DNA of 64,000 bases from Mesostigma viride. Lineage: Eukaryota > Streptophyta > Mesostigmatophyceae > Mesostigmatales > Mesostigmataceae. How positions within the stretch are numbered: position 1 is the first letter of the stretch; each line of letters opens with the position of its first letter. Both the position numbers and the translations under genes were made by a program. The stretch covers positions 2,546,107 through 2,610,106 of the forward strand of contig RPFO01000389.1 in the NCBI GenBank assembly GCA_009746045.1. Reading direction: 5' to 3'. The notes beneath the pieces were generated by a model that did not search any database, was not told the origin of the DNA, and saw nothing but the letters and a program-made list of their open reading frames with translations. Shown here piece after piece: positions 1 through 8,800 of the stretch.

Positions 1-44
1 GGGGGGGGAGGGGAAATTTCAAAATTTTAACCCCGTTAAAAAGT

Positions 45-356
45 AATGAAAAACCGGGAGACCGTACACCTGTTTCTGGCTGCAGGCCGCGGCGCAGCTA
101 GATGAAGTGGAGCGCCGCGCTTGCCGCGCCGCCGCCGGTCGCGCCAGATTGAGAACGCGTTCAATTTTTGAATTCTAGGCCCTATTAGCACTGATTAGGG
201 GCCCTAATTAATTAAGATTAGGGCCTTATGTCATACTGGTTCACTTCATTGTCAGATAGGAACTGCGCTTGGTGGGTAATTAATGTTCTTGATAGGTTAG
301 AATCCAAGTCAGACCTGAACTAGGTGCCATGTAGGTGCCCTATAAATATAAACAAG
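45..356. repeat. Dispersed repeat, left part
   Basis: This stretch closely matches 46130-46418, with small indels. Both share a CTGGCTGCAGGCCGCGGCGC core and a run of TTAGGGGCCCTAATTAATTA-like sequence. It is continued by 1068-1190, which matches 46427-46540. At 46.4 kb the two halves are joined directly, so this copy has been interrupted by the element at 365-1059. No coding potential is recognisable. Confidence 0.8.
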
Positions 357-364
357 CTCCCGGG

Positions 365-1059
365 AAGGAGGGGGGCCGGGACATCCAGCCAAAACAGCAC
401 ACTCACTCGTGTGTCCGGCGCGGCACCTCAAACGTGGAGCGGACTCCAAAAAGTGTCCGGCGGCAGAATTTTTGCGACGGAGTGTACTCCAGTCGAAAAT
501 TTTAGGGCGGCGCGAAGAAAAAATTTTGTGGAGCTAACTCCTGGCGGTCCGGCCGCCTGGTTTTAGGAAAGGAGTGCGCTAGTGCGCTCTGGTGATCCGC
601 TAGCTCGGTCAGGCGTTTGATTTTAAAGTGCAGGTGTCCGCTTCGGCCCTGCTGTACTTACAACTTACGCTGAGAACTTACCAAGTATTGTTGATTCTAG
701 GAAGACGTATCGACTTTCAGGCAGGCGTCAGGTTGTTGTTGTTGATTCTGACACCGGACCTGGCGTCAGGCAATAGGCATCGAATTTCCGCCGGCTTGAC
801 GTCATTCTTCTACTTGGAGAATATGCTAATACTATCGCTTACTAAGAGCTTCTACTAAGAGATTCTACAAAAAGTGCCACGTGTCGTACAAGCCACGTAG
901 CACGTAGCACACTCCCAAGTCGGTCCGGCGCAGCTTTTTGACAGACTGAGTGCACTCCAGCACTTTTCACTTTGGCTGGCGCCGGGCGGCGCGGTACTCA
1001 AAAGGCCAAACTCTGGAGTACGCTCATGTACGATTTTAGGGGGGGATGTCCCCCCTCCT
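365..1059. mobile_element. Non-autonomous hAT-like DNA element (MITE), 695 bp
   Basis: The element begins AAGGAGGGGGG...ACATCC and ends GGATGTCCCCCCTCCT, so its ends are inverted repeats; the left one carries a CCGGG interruption. It is flanked by an 8-bp direct repeat CTCCCGGG at 357-364 and 1060-1067. The related locus near 46419-46426 has one copy (CTACCGGG) and no element, which is an empty site. An 8-bp duplication suggests the hAT superfamily, but TIR sequence alone does not prove it. No transposase is encoded. A partial relative is at 26054-26351. Confidence 0.75.
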
Positions 1060-1067
1060 CTCCCGGG

Positions 1068-1190
1068 CTCGAAGTTTACCTAACCCGGGCTGAACTTTCC
1101 CCGCAAAGTGTCAAACATGCAGAAAACCCTCGAAAAATTATTTATTCGCAATGTGATTTCAGCCACTACGGTATATGGGTTTTTTGCAAC
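1068..1190. repeat. Dispersed repeat, right part
   Basis: This continues the repeat begun at 45-356 and matches 46427-46540 (motif GAAGTTTACCTAACCCGGGC and onward). From 1191 to 1572 I see no gene or recognisable repeat, apart from a run of ten G at about 1315-1325. Confidence 0.8.
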
Positions 1191-1572
1191 AAAACACTTG
1201 GATTTTCTGCTAGCTCCCTATATGGTCGGAATTTTGAAACGGTTTGACGGACAAACTGATAGCACTTGGCGAGCTGAACCCAAATCTGCAGTCAAATTTT
1301 CGCAGGTACATAGAGGGGGGGGGGGTTGCCCGCAAGATGGTGCTGCCCCTAGGCACGGAAGTACATTGCTGCCGTCTGCCACCACTACAAGGCTTCGGCT
1401 ATCCAGCGCCGTGCCGTGCCAGTATCGCGTCGCGCCGGCCAACGACCCATTTCAGAAAACCGGAATTTTCCCATACACCAATATGCTCAAACGGTAGAGC
1501 TCGCTGAGACGATCATTTTTGCTCCCTAGGTCGACCCCTATCACCCTTGGGACCTCAGGGTTTTGCTAGGTA

Positions 1573-2711
1573 TGTCAAACGGACGCGCGCTATGTCATCC
1601 GGGCGCCCACTATGCACAAGACCGGTGACGTGCGCAAGGAATTTGTCTTCTACGCATTTTCGACAAAGGCTAGTGACCGGGGGGGACACTAGCACTTGCA
1701 GCATAAGAGCGGACGAAAGTGTACGTGCACGCGCGCCGGGCCAGGCACAGCTGGGCGCGCAGCACTGACTTGAGCGGACGGCAGCACAAGTGTGCAGCGT
1801 CGAGAGGATCATACGCGTGTTAGTGGACAGCTGGAGCTGAAGCTGGACTGCTGGACTTCAACAGCGCCGAGGCTATTGACAGGCCAGGTGTCTTTGTGGT
1901 GTAGAATAGCGGGTCAACGTTATGAGGACTGGACAGAAAATGGAAAAGGACAATTTGCGGTGCGGAGCCAGATCGCTGGAATGAATGCGAAATCGCTGGC
2001 AGCCCTAAAAAGGGATTTCTTCTAGAAAGGAACGATTAGACGCAATGTTTGCTGGGCCACTCACACGCAAGGTGTGAGCGTGCAGATTGTCTGAAGGATA
2101 TTATGCTTCGACCTTGCTGGACGTGACTCAATGTCGGACATTCCCAGGGACAGAAATGCCGGAGCCTCTAGGAGATGAGATCGGCAACAGGGTAGCAATT
2201 TAGATTTGTCGGGATGCCTTCCTGCTTTTGTTGGCATGTGTGGTAGAAAGCCAGGACGGCAACTGGAATGCGGTTTCTATTCGCATGGTTCAGGCAGCAA
2301 GATAGTTTTGGCATTCCTGGCTGGACTGACAAGTGTGGCGTGTGTCATGCGTGTGGCATGACGAATGGTTTGGTTCATAGTCGAAGAGGACTCTCACGCA
2401 GCGTGTAGTCTCTTCGAGTCTCTCGTTAGTGGCCTTCGTGTTTCTCCCTTTCCTTGGGAGCAAGGCCGGTAGCATGTCATGGAGCGCTGCCTAACTGCGG
2501 GCTCGTGAGCATGGAGTGCATCGATATTGAGACTATCAACGTGTTGTAATTGTATTAACTTTCTCAATAAACTCCGCATGTGCGGCTTCATCATCAGACT
2601 GTGCAAAGTGTGTGTTTTGAAAGCATTATTCTATAGCAGGGGAGGCAATAAGGTGGTTATCAGGCACGAGGGACAGTTCCTTGTCCTCGGCTGAGAGCCC
2701 TCCTTTCTTTA
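1573..2711 (+). repeat. Terminal block A1 of the gypsy element
   Basis: From 1580 the block matches A2 at a constant offset of 9445 bases. The first bases differ only by two extra A in A1. It ends in the pyrimidine-rich CCCTCCTTTCTTTA and then diverges from A2: A1 continues CTCGAAG, whereas A2 continues into B2. It contains an AATAAA and no convincing ORF. Confidence 0.9.
2566..2571 (+). promoter_or_regulatory. Candidate poly(A) signal in the A block
   Basis: AATAAA lies near the 3' side of A1, and the identical hexamer is present in A2 at 12011-12016. In an LTR-like element this would mark the transcript end within the downstream repeat, so the A2 copy is probably the functional one. Use is inferred, not shown. 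Confidence 0.45.
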
Positions 2712-3036
2712 CTCGAAGAGACTACCCGGTAGTCTGCTTCCTTCTGTTCGAAGCCAAGACGTTGGCTTTAGTGTTTAGCAACCATCAGCAGTACAGGGAA
2801 CGGCCTGGCTGACAGTTTGTAAAGGAAGTGTCTTGAGACAGATTTTAAGAAAATAGAACTAGCCAGAATTTGCTGGCTCTTGTCTTTTTCTGGCAGGCTA
2901 GTCGAGTCGTTATCCTTGACACCTGTTATAAAGCCTTTGGTTGTTGCTTCTTCTCAGCGAAACCTAGGCTTGTTGGTTCTTGTTTTGCCCATCGGTCAGC
3001 TGGTGCATGCCACTGACGCGAGCGCAGACTCGAGCC
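2712..3036 (+). other. 5' leader of the gypsy element
   Basis: This is untranslated sequence between A1 and the gag start. It opens with a near-perfect hairpin at 2719-2735 (AGACTACC, one C, GGTAGTCT) just where a tRNA primer-binding site would be expected. TTATAAAG at about 2925 is TATA-like. The hairpin could serve packaging or self-priming; neither is demonstrable here. Confidence 0.4.
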
Positions 3037-4815
3037 ATGGCAGATGCAAATAGAGCAGATGCCGACACGTCCGCTCCGGGGTCGAATGGCGGGATTCCTC
3101 CCGCCGTACCCGCAGTGGGTGAGAGTCGCGACCAAGAAGCGCCGCTGAGTATGGTGGCGCTGTTCGCGCAGATGCAAGCGCAGATGCAGCAACAGTCGCA
3201 ACAGTTGCAGCAGCAATTGGCGCTGCAGATGCGGGAAGTGACCGACAGATTGGTGGCCGTAGAGGGTCGTCATCTGCAGTCCACACCATGGGACGGGCAG
3301 GCATCGATGCCGGGCCCCAGTGGTGTTGCCGCGGAGCCGAGGGAGCGGGACCAGCCGCCAACCTCAGGTAATGCGGCGGGAAGGGCTTCGATGGAACCGG
3401 GGGTTTTGGCTGGGTCGCTAACCCAACACGACTTGCTTGGTGAGGCGGATGGTCAGCCACGGGGCGAGTATACGCTGGCGCCCAGGCGCCTGCCTTTCGA
3501 TCAAGCGCGAGACGGATTGCACGAGGAGAACGGGGCAGGGCTGGCGCGCGCGATGGACCCACACAGGGGTGCACCAGGACGCATGCTGCCAGGCGGGGCC
3601 TCAATTCCGTTTGGGCGAGGCGGTGGGGCGCTGACCGGCGGGTCGACTGCACGGTGGTCAAGTGTGCCAATCGGGCGCATTCCGCCCATGGAGGACATAA
3701 CCACGCCGCTGGCTTTCCGAGTACGGGAGGCAGCACGACCAAGCACGCTGGCGCAGGGACGCGCAGCTCAGCGACCGCCGGAGGATGCCGATGGGGTGCA
3801 GTACCCGCAAAGGGTGCGCCTCATACCGGAAGGCGCGAAGATGCCCACCCTACCACGGGTGGACATGCGCGAGAAGTTCTCCACAACCGGCAATCTGGCC
3901 ACGCTGGCGCAGGCCTACAACGCGTACAAGTCATGGATTGATCTGCAATACATGACTACGCAAGGCGCTGTAATGCATGAGTTTGTGATGAACAACATGC
4001 ATTTTTTCTTTCACGGCCTTACGCTGAGGCGAGTGGCTAGGCTGGTGGAGCAGTGGAGAGAGGTCTCGCTGTACACGCGTCACACGGACGTGTGGTTCGG
4101 CTTCGACGGGCGTGGCCAGCCCGACTATGACAACATCATGTATGGTGTCGACCCTGCCGAGGAACTGTGGGGCCTCCTTCGCCAGGAATACCCGGTGGAG
4201 ACCATCAAGGCAGAGCGTGAGTGGCGCAGTTTCAAGATAGCCGAGGGTGAAACCCCGGAGCAATCTTACGAGCGCCTCATGGAGTTCGCCGGCGAAGTGG
4301 AGGACTGGTCCGAAAAGCTGGCGTGTCAGAAATGGCTGCAAGCGCTAGGCTCCAAGGAGATGGAGCTGCCCACGCCGCCCAACGGCCAGCCGTGGCGATT
4401 GCGGTCACTGTGCATTGAGGTCAGGGCCATGATGCGACGACACGCGCAAGGCCGGATCTCGGTAAGCACGGTGGTGGCCGAGCTGCAGGCCAAGGTCGAC
4501 GCGCTGACCAAGGCCAAGTCGGGTGAGTCGTCTGCCACAAGACAAGCGCGCCCGCAAGGCGGCCACGGTGCTAGCAGGAACCAAGGGGGGTCTCGCAACG
4601 CCTCATCGCATGATGCAACCCAGGGTAACGCCGCTGGCGGCAACAAAGACGCTGCCGCCCCGACGCGAGCTGGGGGGGCACGTCCTCACAGACGGGTACT
4701 AGGACGGATGCGCGCAAATCGGGCTGCTTCCTTTGCGACAAGGATGGGCACCTTAGTCGCGAGTGTCCAAGCCGCTGCACGAAGCCGCATGGGGCAGACA
4801 CGAAGTGGCACCTGA
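3037..4815 (+). CDS. gag: Gag-like capsid polyprotein
   Basis: This is the structural protein of the retrotransposon, expected to build the virus-like particle. I chose the ATG at 3037 because its context GCCATGG is strong; an in-frame ATG lies upstream at 3007. The product is 592 residues. A glutamine/methionine-rich coiled-coil segment (QMQAQMQQQSQQLQQQ) lies near residues 45-65, followed by a Pro/Gly-rich linker. The middle region, roughly residues 280-490, has the Trp- and Leu-rich character of a retrotransposon Gag capsid (AEREWRSFKIAEGETPEQSY). The zinc knuckle expected at the C-terminus is not in this frame but in the -1 frame, right after a run of seven G at 4672-4678. The ORF then ends in off-frame sequence. 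Either -1 frameshifting or an indel links it to the next frame. Confidence 0.8.
   Translation: MADANRADADTSAPGSNGGIPPAVPAVGESRDQEAPLSMVALFAQMQAQMQQQSQQLQQQLALQMREVTDRLVAVEGRHLQSTPWDGQASMPGPSGVAAEPRERDQPPTSGNAAGRASMEPGVLAGSLTQHDLLGEADGQPRGEYTLAPRRLPFDQARDGLHEENGAGLARAMDPHRGAPGRMLPGGASIPFGRGGGALTGGSTARWSSVPIGRIPPMEDITTPLAFRVREAARPSTLAQGRAAQRPPEDADGVQYPQRVRLIPEGAKMPTLPRVDMREKFSTTGNLATLAQAYNAYKSWIDLQYMTTQGAVMHEFVMNNMHFFFHGLTLRRVARLVEQWREVSLYTRHTDVWFGFDGRGQPDYDNIMYGVDPAEELWGLLRQEYPVETIKAEREWRSFKIAEGETPEQSYERLMEFAGEVEDWSEKLACQKWLQALGSKEMELPTPPNGQPWRLRSLCIEVRAMMRRHAQGRISVSTVVAELQAKVDALTKAKSGESSATRQARPQGGHGASRNQGGSRNASSHDATQGNAAGGNKDAAAPTRAGGARPHRRVLGRMRANRAASFATRMGTLVASVQAAARSRMGQTRSGT
4672..4678 (+). 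promoter_or_regulatory. G7 tract at the gag to zinc knuckle/protease frame change
   Basis: The tract GGGGGGG is read GGG GGG G in the gag frame. Moving back one base here opens the frame that encodes the CCHC knuckle at 4725-4766 and continues to 5846. A homopolymer can act as a -1 slippery site, but its first repairing codon is imperfect (TGG for GGG). It is also a typical place for a one-base sequencing or mutational indel. Confidence 0.4.
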
Positions 4816-5846
4816 TGAACAAGTGTCCAGCCGCGGGCATCAAGACGGTCCACTTCGCCGAGATGGCGGGCAAGACCGACTCGATGGAAGCCCAGGTGGC
4901 TGCCATCAAGCATGGTGAGGAGGCGACGGCGCCCCCCAACCAATTCGAGACGGTGTACCGGGAGGACCCATTCTGGGCGCCCATGCCGGGTGACGTCGAG
5001 ATCAACGCTGCGGAGGCTACCAAAGGCAAGCAGGCACGCAGCCCGCTTTCTTTTCAGCAGGCACCCATGTTGCCTGCCGGGCAGTTGCCCGCGTCCTTTT
5101 CCATGCCGCTGGCTGGGGTGCAATCTGCTTTTGAGCATGCGAACCCTGCTGGGCTGGAGCAGCGTAGGCGATTGGCGCCTGTGTACCCAATGCCGTTCAT
5201 TGTGGACGTACCCATGTTTTCAGCACGGCAGGTGGTCGACACCTTCGGGCAGAAGGGGGTTGAGTGGCTGGGGTCGGTTGTGTCCGAGATCCAGTTGTTC
5301 GCAGATGGGCATGATGTGCGCACCTTGCGCAATTCTGAGTCCGTCACCTACGGGCGCCAGCCGGTAGAAGCCGCAGTGCCCGTGGTGCAAGCGGGAGTGG
5401 TCAGCACAAGTAGCCAGCAGCGCACTAGTGCAGTCCCCCAGGTTCCATACCCCAATGGTGAGCCGTCCATGGCGTTCCAAGCAGTTGGAGCCTGTGGAGA
5501 TGTAGTATGGAGCGACATGGTGACATGTCCGTTGGTTGGCGCAGTCAAGCTTGATAGCGGTGCTCAGCCGCTAGTCATCAGCACGGACTTGGCCACCATG
5601 CTGAACCTGACCTACGAGAACGGTGGCTTAGTGGAAAGCCCCGTGTCTGTGTCAGGTTGGCAGGGTCCGGCTAGTAAGCCGTACGCTATGACGGCGGTTA
5701 AAGTCAACGTGATTTTCAATCCGTTGCGCGCCTCTAGCATGACCACCGTGTCCGCGTATGCGCTGGTGGTCAACATTGAAGTGTGGATATTCCGCACTAC
5801 TCGGGGTGGATGTCCTTGCTCGCGCCATGGTTCAGGTGGACTATAG
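4677..5846 (+). CDS. pro: Nucleocapsid zinc knuckle plus aspartic protease (-1 frame)
   Basis: This segment is open in the -1 frame relative to gag and has no need of its own ATG if frameshifting occurs; the first ATG in frame is at 4815. It starts with a perfect CCHC knuckle at 4725-4766 (CFLCDKDGHLSREC, CX2CX4HX4C), which binds template RNA in this family. Near its end is an aspartic protease active site, KLDSG, with the Asp codon at 5553-5555. The protease's second conserved block (ALLGVDVL) is not in this frame but in the next one, after a +1 change near 5775-5790. The gag and pol frames are the same, so this block of about 1.1 kb is bounded by two opposing shifts. That is equally consistent with two small indels in a formerly continuous gag-pro-pol. 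Confidence 0.7.
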   Translation, partial: GTSSQTGTRTDARKSGCFLCDKDGHLSRECPSRCTKPHGADTKWHLMNKCPAAGIKTVHFAEMAGKTDSMEAQVAAIKHGEEATAPPNQFETVYREDPFWAPMPGDVEINAAEATKGKQARSPLSFQQAPMLPAGQLPASFSMPLAGVQSAFEHANPAGLEQRRRLAPVYPMPFIVDVPMFSARQVVDTFGQKGVEWLGSVVSEIQLFADGHDVRTLRNSESVTYGRQPVEAAVPVVQAGVVSTSSQQRTSAVPQVPYPNGEPSMAFQAVGACGDVVWSDMVTCPLVGAVKLDSGAQPLVISTDLATMLNLTYENGGLVESPVSVSGWQGPASKPYAMTAVKVNVIFNPLRASSMTTVSAYALVVNIEVWIFRTTRGGCPCSRHGSGGL

Positions 5847-8800
5847 GGCGGAGGAGGCATCTTACATCCCTGATTGGGATGGGGCTGGCCTGAAGCGGGC
5901 CAGCGTGCCGGTCTCATGCTTCAGTTCTTCAGCCGGGGCTGCACGCCTCAACCCTTCCGCGGCTGCGGGCGTGGTGGAGGTCAGCATGGTGGAGGTACGG
6001 GCGGCGGGCTCATCGGCGTGGGACAAGCATCGGACGGTGCTGCCCCAGCCAACGGCGAGCATTGCCAAGATGCGCACGCAGTGGTCGCTGGATGCTGTGA
6101 CGTCCACGCGGCAGCTGGCTATGCGCAAGCGGGTAACTGAAGCCGTCATCACCATTCCTCAGATGGCCAGCCATGGCCTCACTTTGCTGCAACCGGGTGT
6201 CTCGGAGGCCCAAGGTAATTTTTCTGCTGCAATCTTACCGCAGGCCCCTGATTTTGCCAAGGGTGCGGTAGTGTTGGAACTGTTTGCGGGGATCGGAGGG
6301 GGCATTGCAGGCTTTTTGGCCGCAGGCGGCGTGTGCCGTAAACTCATCGCGGTAGAGCCATCGCACAAGGCGCGTCAGGTGTACTTCAGTCACTGTGGCG
6401 TGTTGTCGCGAGAGTATCCCGCGCAGTTTCCGCCATCAGCATGGCGTGACCCGTTTGGGGAATGTCCTCAAGATATCCGAGCCATCGGTGAGGTGCAGGT
6501 GCAGCAGTTGTTGCGCAGGCATCATGCCATCGACTTGGTAATTGCGGGTTGGGAGTGCCAGGGCCTGAGCCAGGCAGGGCAAGGGCGGGGGCTAGCCGAT
6601 CCGCGTAGCGCGCTGTTCTGGGAACTGTTGCGTGTGGTGGGACTGTTGCAGTCGCGTCAGCCCCATCCGCCTGCGTATCTGTTTGAGAACGTTGTGGCGG
6701 GTGACAGCCCACATCAGGCGGTGCGGGAGGACTGGGCTACAATCGTGGCACTCCTGGGGGAGCCCATCGTGTGTGACAACGCAGGGCTGGGTGGGCTCAC
6801 GCATCGTTTGCGTGCCTATTGGACCAACGTGGCGTGTGCGACCGATGTGCAGGCGGTCTTGGGGGCCGTAGCAAGGCAGCATCCGAGTGTGTCTGCGGAG
6901 GTAGCATTGCCTTCCCACCTAGTCACGCAGAAGGTGGATAGCGAGGATCGCCCACCGTATGCACGCGTCAACCGGGTCGGGAGCCCCATGTGTGCACTGC
7001 CGACCCTGGTCAGTTACCAAGGGTCGACAGCATACCGTGATCGGGGTAAGGGTCTCGTTTGGGACACTACCACCGGTCTGTTGGTGCAGCCACCCGCAGA
7101 ATTTCGTGAGGCCAGCATGGGTTTTCATGTCGGGGCCTCGGCGCTGCCGGGCGTGCTCGAGAGTGAGCGCTGGTCTTTGATAGGCCAGGCTATGTCGGTG
7201 TTGCAGGTCGGGTATGTGCTGCTTGCATCGGTTGCCGTGCGCCAGTCTGGGGGGGCGTCCCCAGCCAATCCGCCTCAGCAGGTTGAGGCGCGCGCAGCCA
7301 AACTGAAGCGCCCTGCAGCGACGGGGACTTCATCAGCATGGGGGTGGCGTCTGCGACAGGTGTGGACTATCATTCTCATGACCGCCCTGCTGACCAGCAC
7401 CGTGCTGGCCGGCGAGCCCACGCTGCATCGGGTAATACACCGTGCGGCACGCGAGGCTCCGGCGGTGGGTGTCACACCAGGCGTGGCAGCCTTTTCCTTG
7501 TTCCACGACGATGCGGCTAGGGCGCCGCATCTTGAGGCACATGCGGTAGCTGTGGGTGATCCCGCGGATACGCACCCCTGGGCTATTGGCGAACACCTTT
7601 CTGATGCGCAGCGCTCAGCCATGCTAAAGTGGCTAGGCACTGCAAGGGGGGCCTTCGCTTTCACAAGTGATGAACTGGGGTGTTTCAATGGTGGGACCAT
7701 GCGTGTTCCATTGGACACTGACACCCCTTTGTTCCGACGCCAGCATCGCCTGAGTCAGGCCGAGTTGGATTTTGTAGCCGAGCAATGCAAGGAGTTAGAG
7801 GATGCCGGTATCATCAGGCAATCTTCCTCCAGCTATGCCGCTGCCGTTGTCGTTGCGCCCAAGAAGGACGCTATCACCGGGGCATGGACGGGTATGCGCA
7901 TGGCCACCGATCTGCGGTTGCTGAATGCACACACACCCGTGGACCGTTACCCCATGCCACGTGTGGATGATGTCCTGGATAAGATATCTCCTCATGTGAA
8001 GTTTGTGTCCTCGCTGGACCTGCGTAGCGGCTTTCATCAGATCGCAGTTGCGCCGGAGGATCAGCGGAAGCTTGCATTCTGGGGGGGCGGCAATTTGTAT
8101 GAGTGGGTGCGCATGCCCTTTGGGCACCGCAACGCTAGTGCTGTTTTCCAACGAGCTATGGACAAAGTGCTTGCAGGTCTTCCTTTCGCCGCTTGTTACA
8201 TTGATGATGTAATCGTCTTTAGCGCGACATTTGAGGAGCACCTGGCGCACTTGGAGCAGGTTCGCTTGGCTCTCGAGGAGCATAATATGCGGCTGCACCC
8301 TGAGAAGTGCAAGTTCGCCCAGCGGACCCTCTCATTCCTTGGTCATCAGATTGTGCCGGGTGGCCGGACGCCTGATGCCGCCAAGGTCGAATCCATTGTG
8401 CAGGCCGCCGTACCCACGGATGTCTCAGGGGTGCGGGCGTATTTGGGTTTGGCTGGCTATTACCGAGGTTACATTGAGAACTTCAGCAGCAAGGTGAAGC
8501 CCTTGACCGAGTTACTCAAGAAGGGGTGCGTGTGGGCGTGGGGTCCCGCACAGCAACGCGCCATCGAGACAATCAAGCAGGAGCTCACGTCGGCCCCGAT
8601 TCTGCGCGCCCCTGACTATGCTTTGCCGTTTGTGTTATATACCGACTGGTCCAAGGTAGGACTGGGTGCGGTCTTGGCGCAAAAGGATGGTGATGGGCGC
8701 GAGCACGTTATTGCTTATGCTAGTCGCAGCAACAACCCAGCGGAGAGCCGGTATTCTTCCTATGAGGGGGAGGCACTGGCTGTGGTGTGGGCCATCAAGC

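Noticed and set aside
2996-3742. 248-codon ORF opposite gag, and 136-374-codon ORFs opposite pol
   Set aside because: Mirror frames of GC-rich coding sequence. The plus-strand frames carry clear retroelement motifs.
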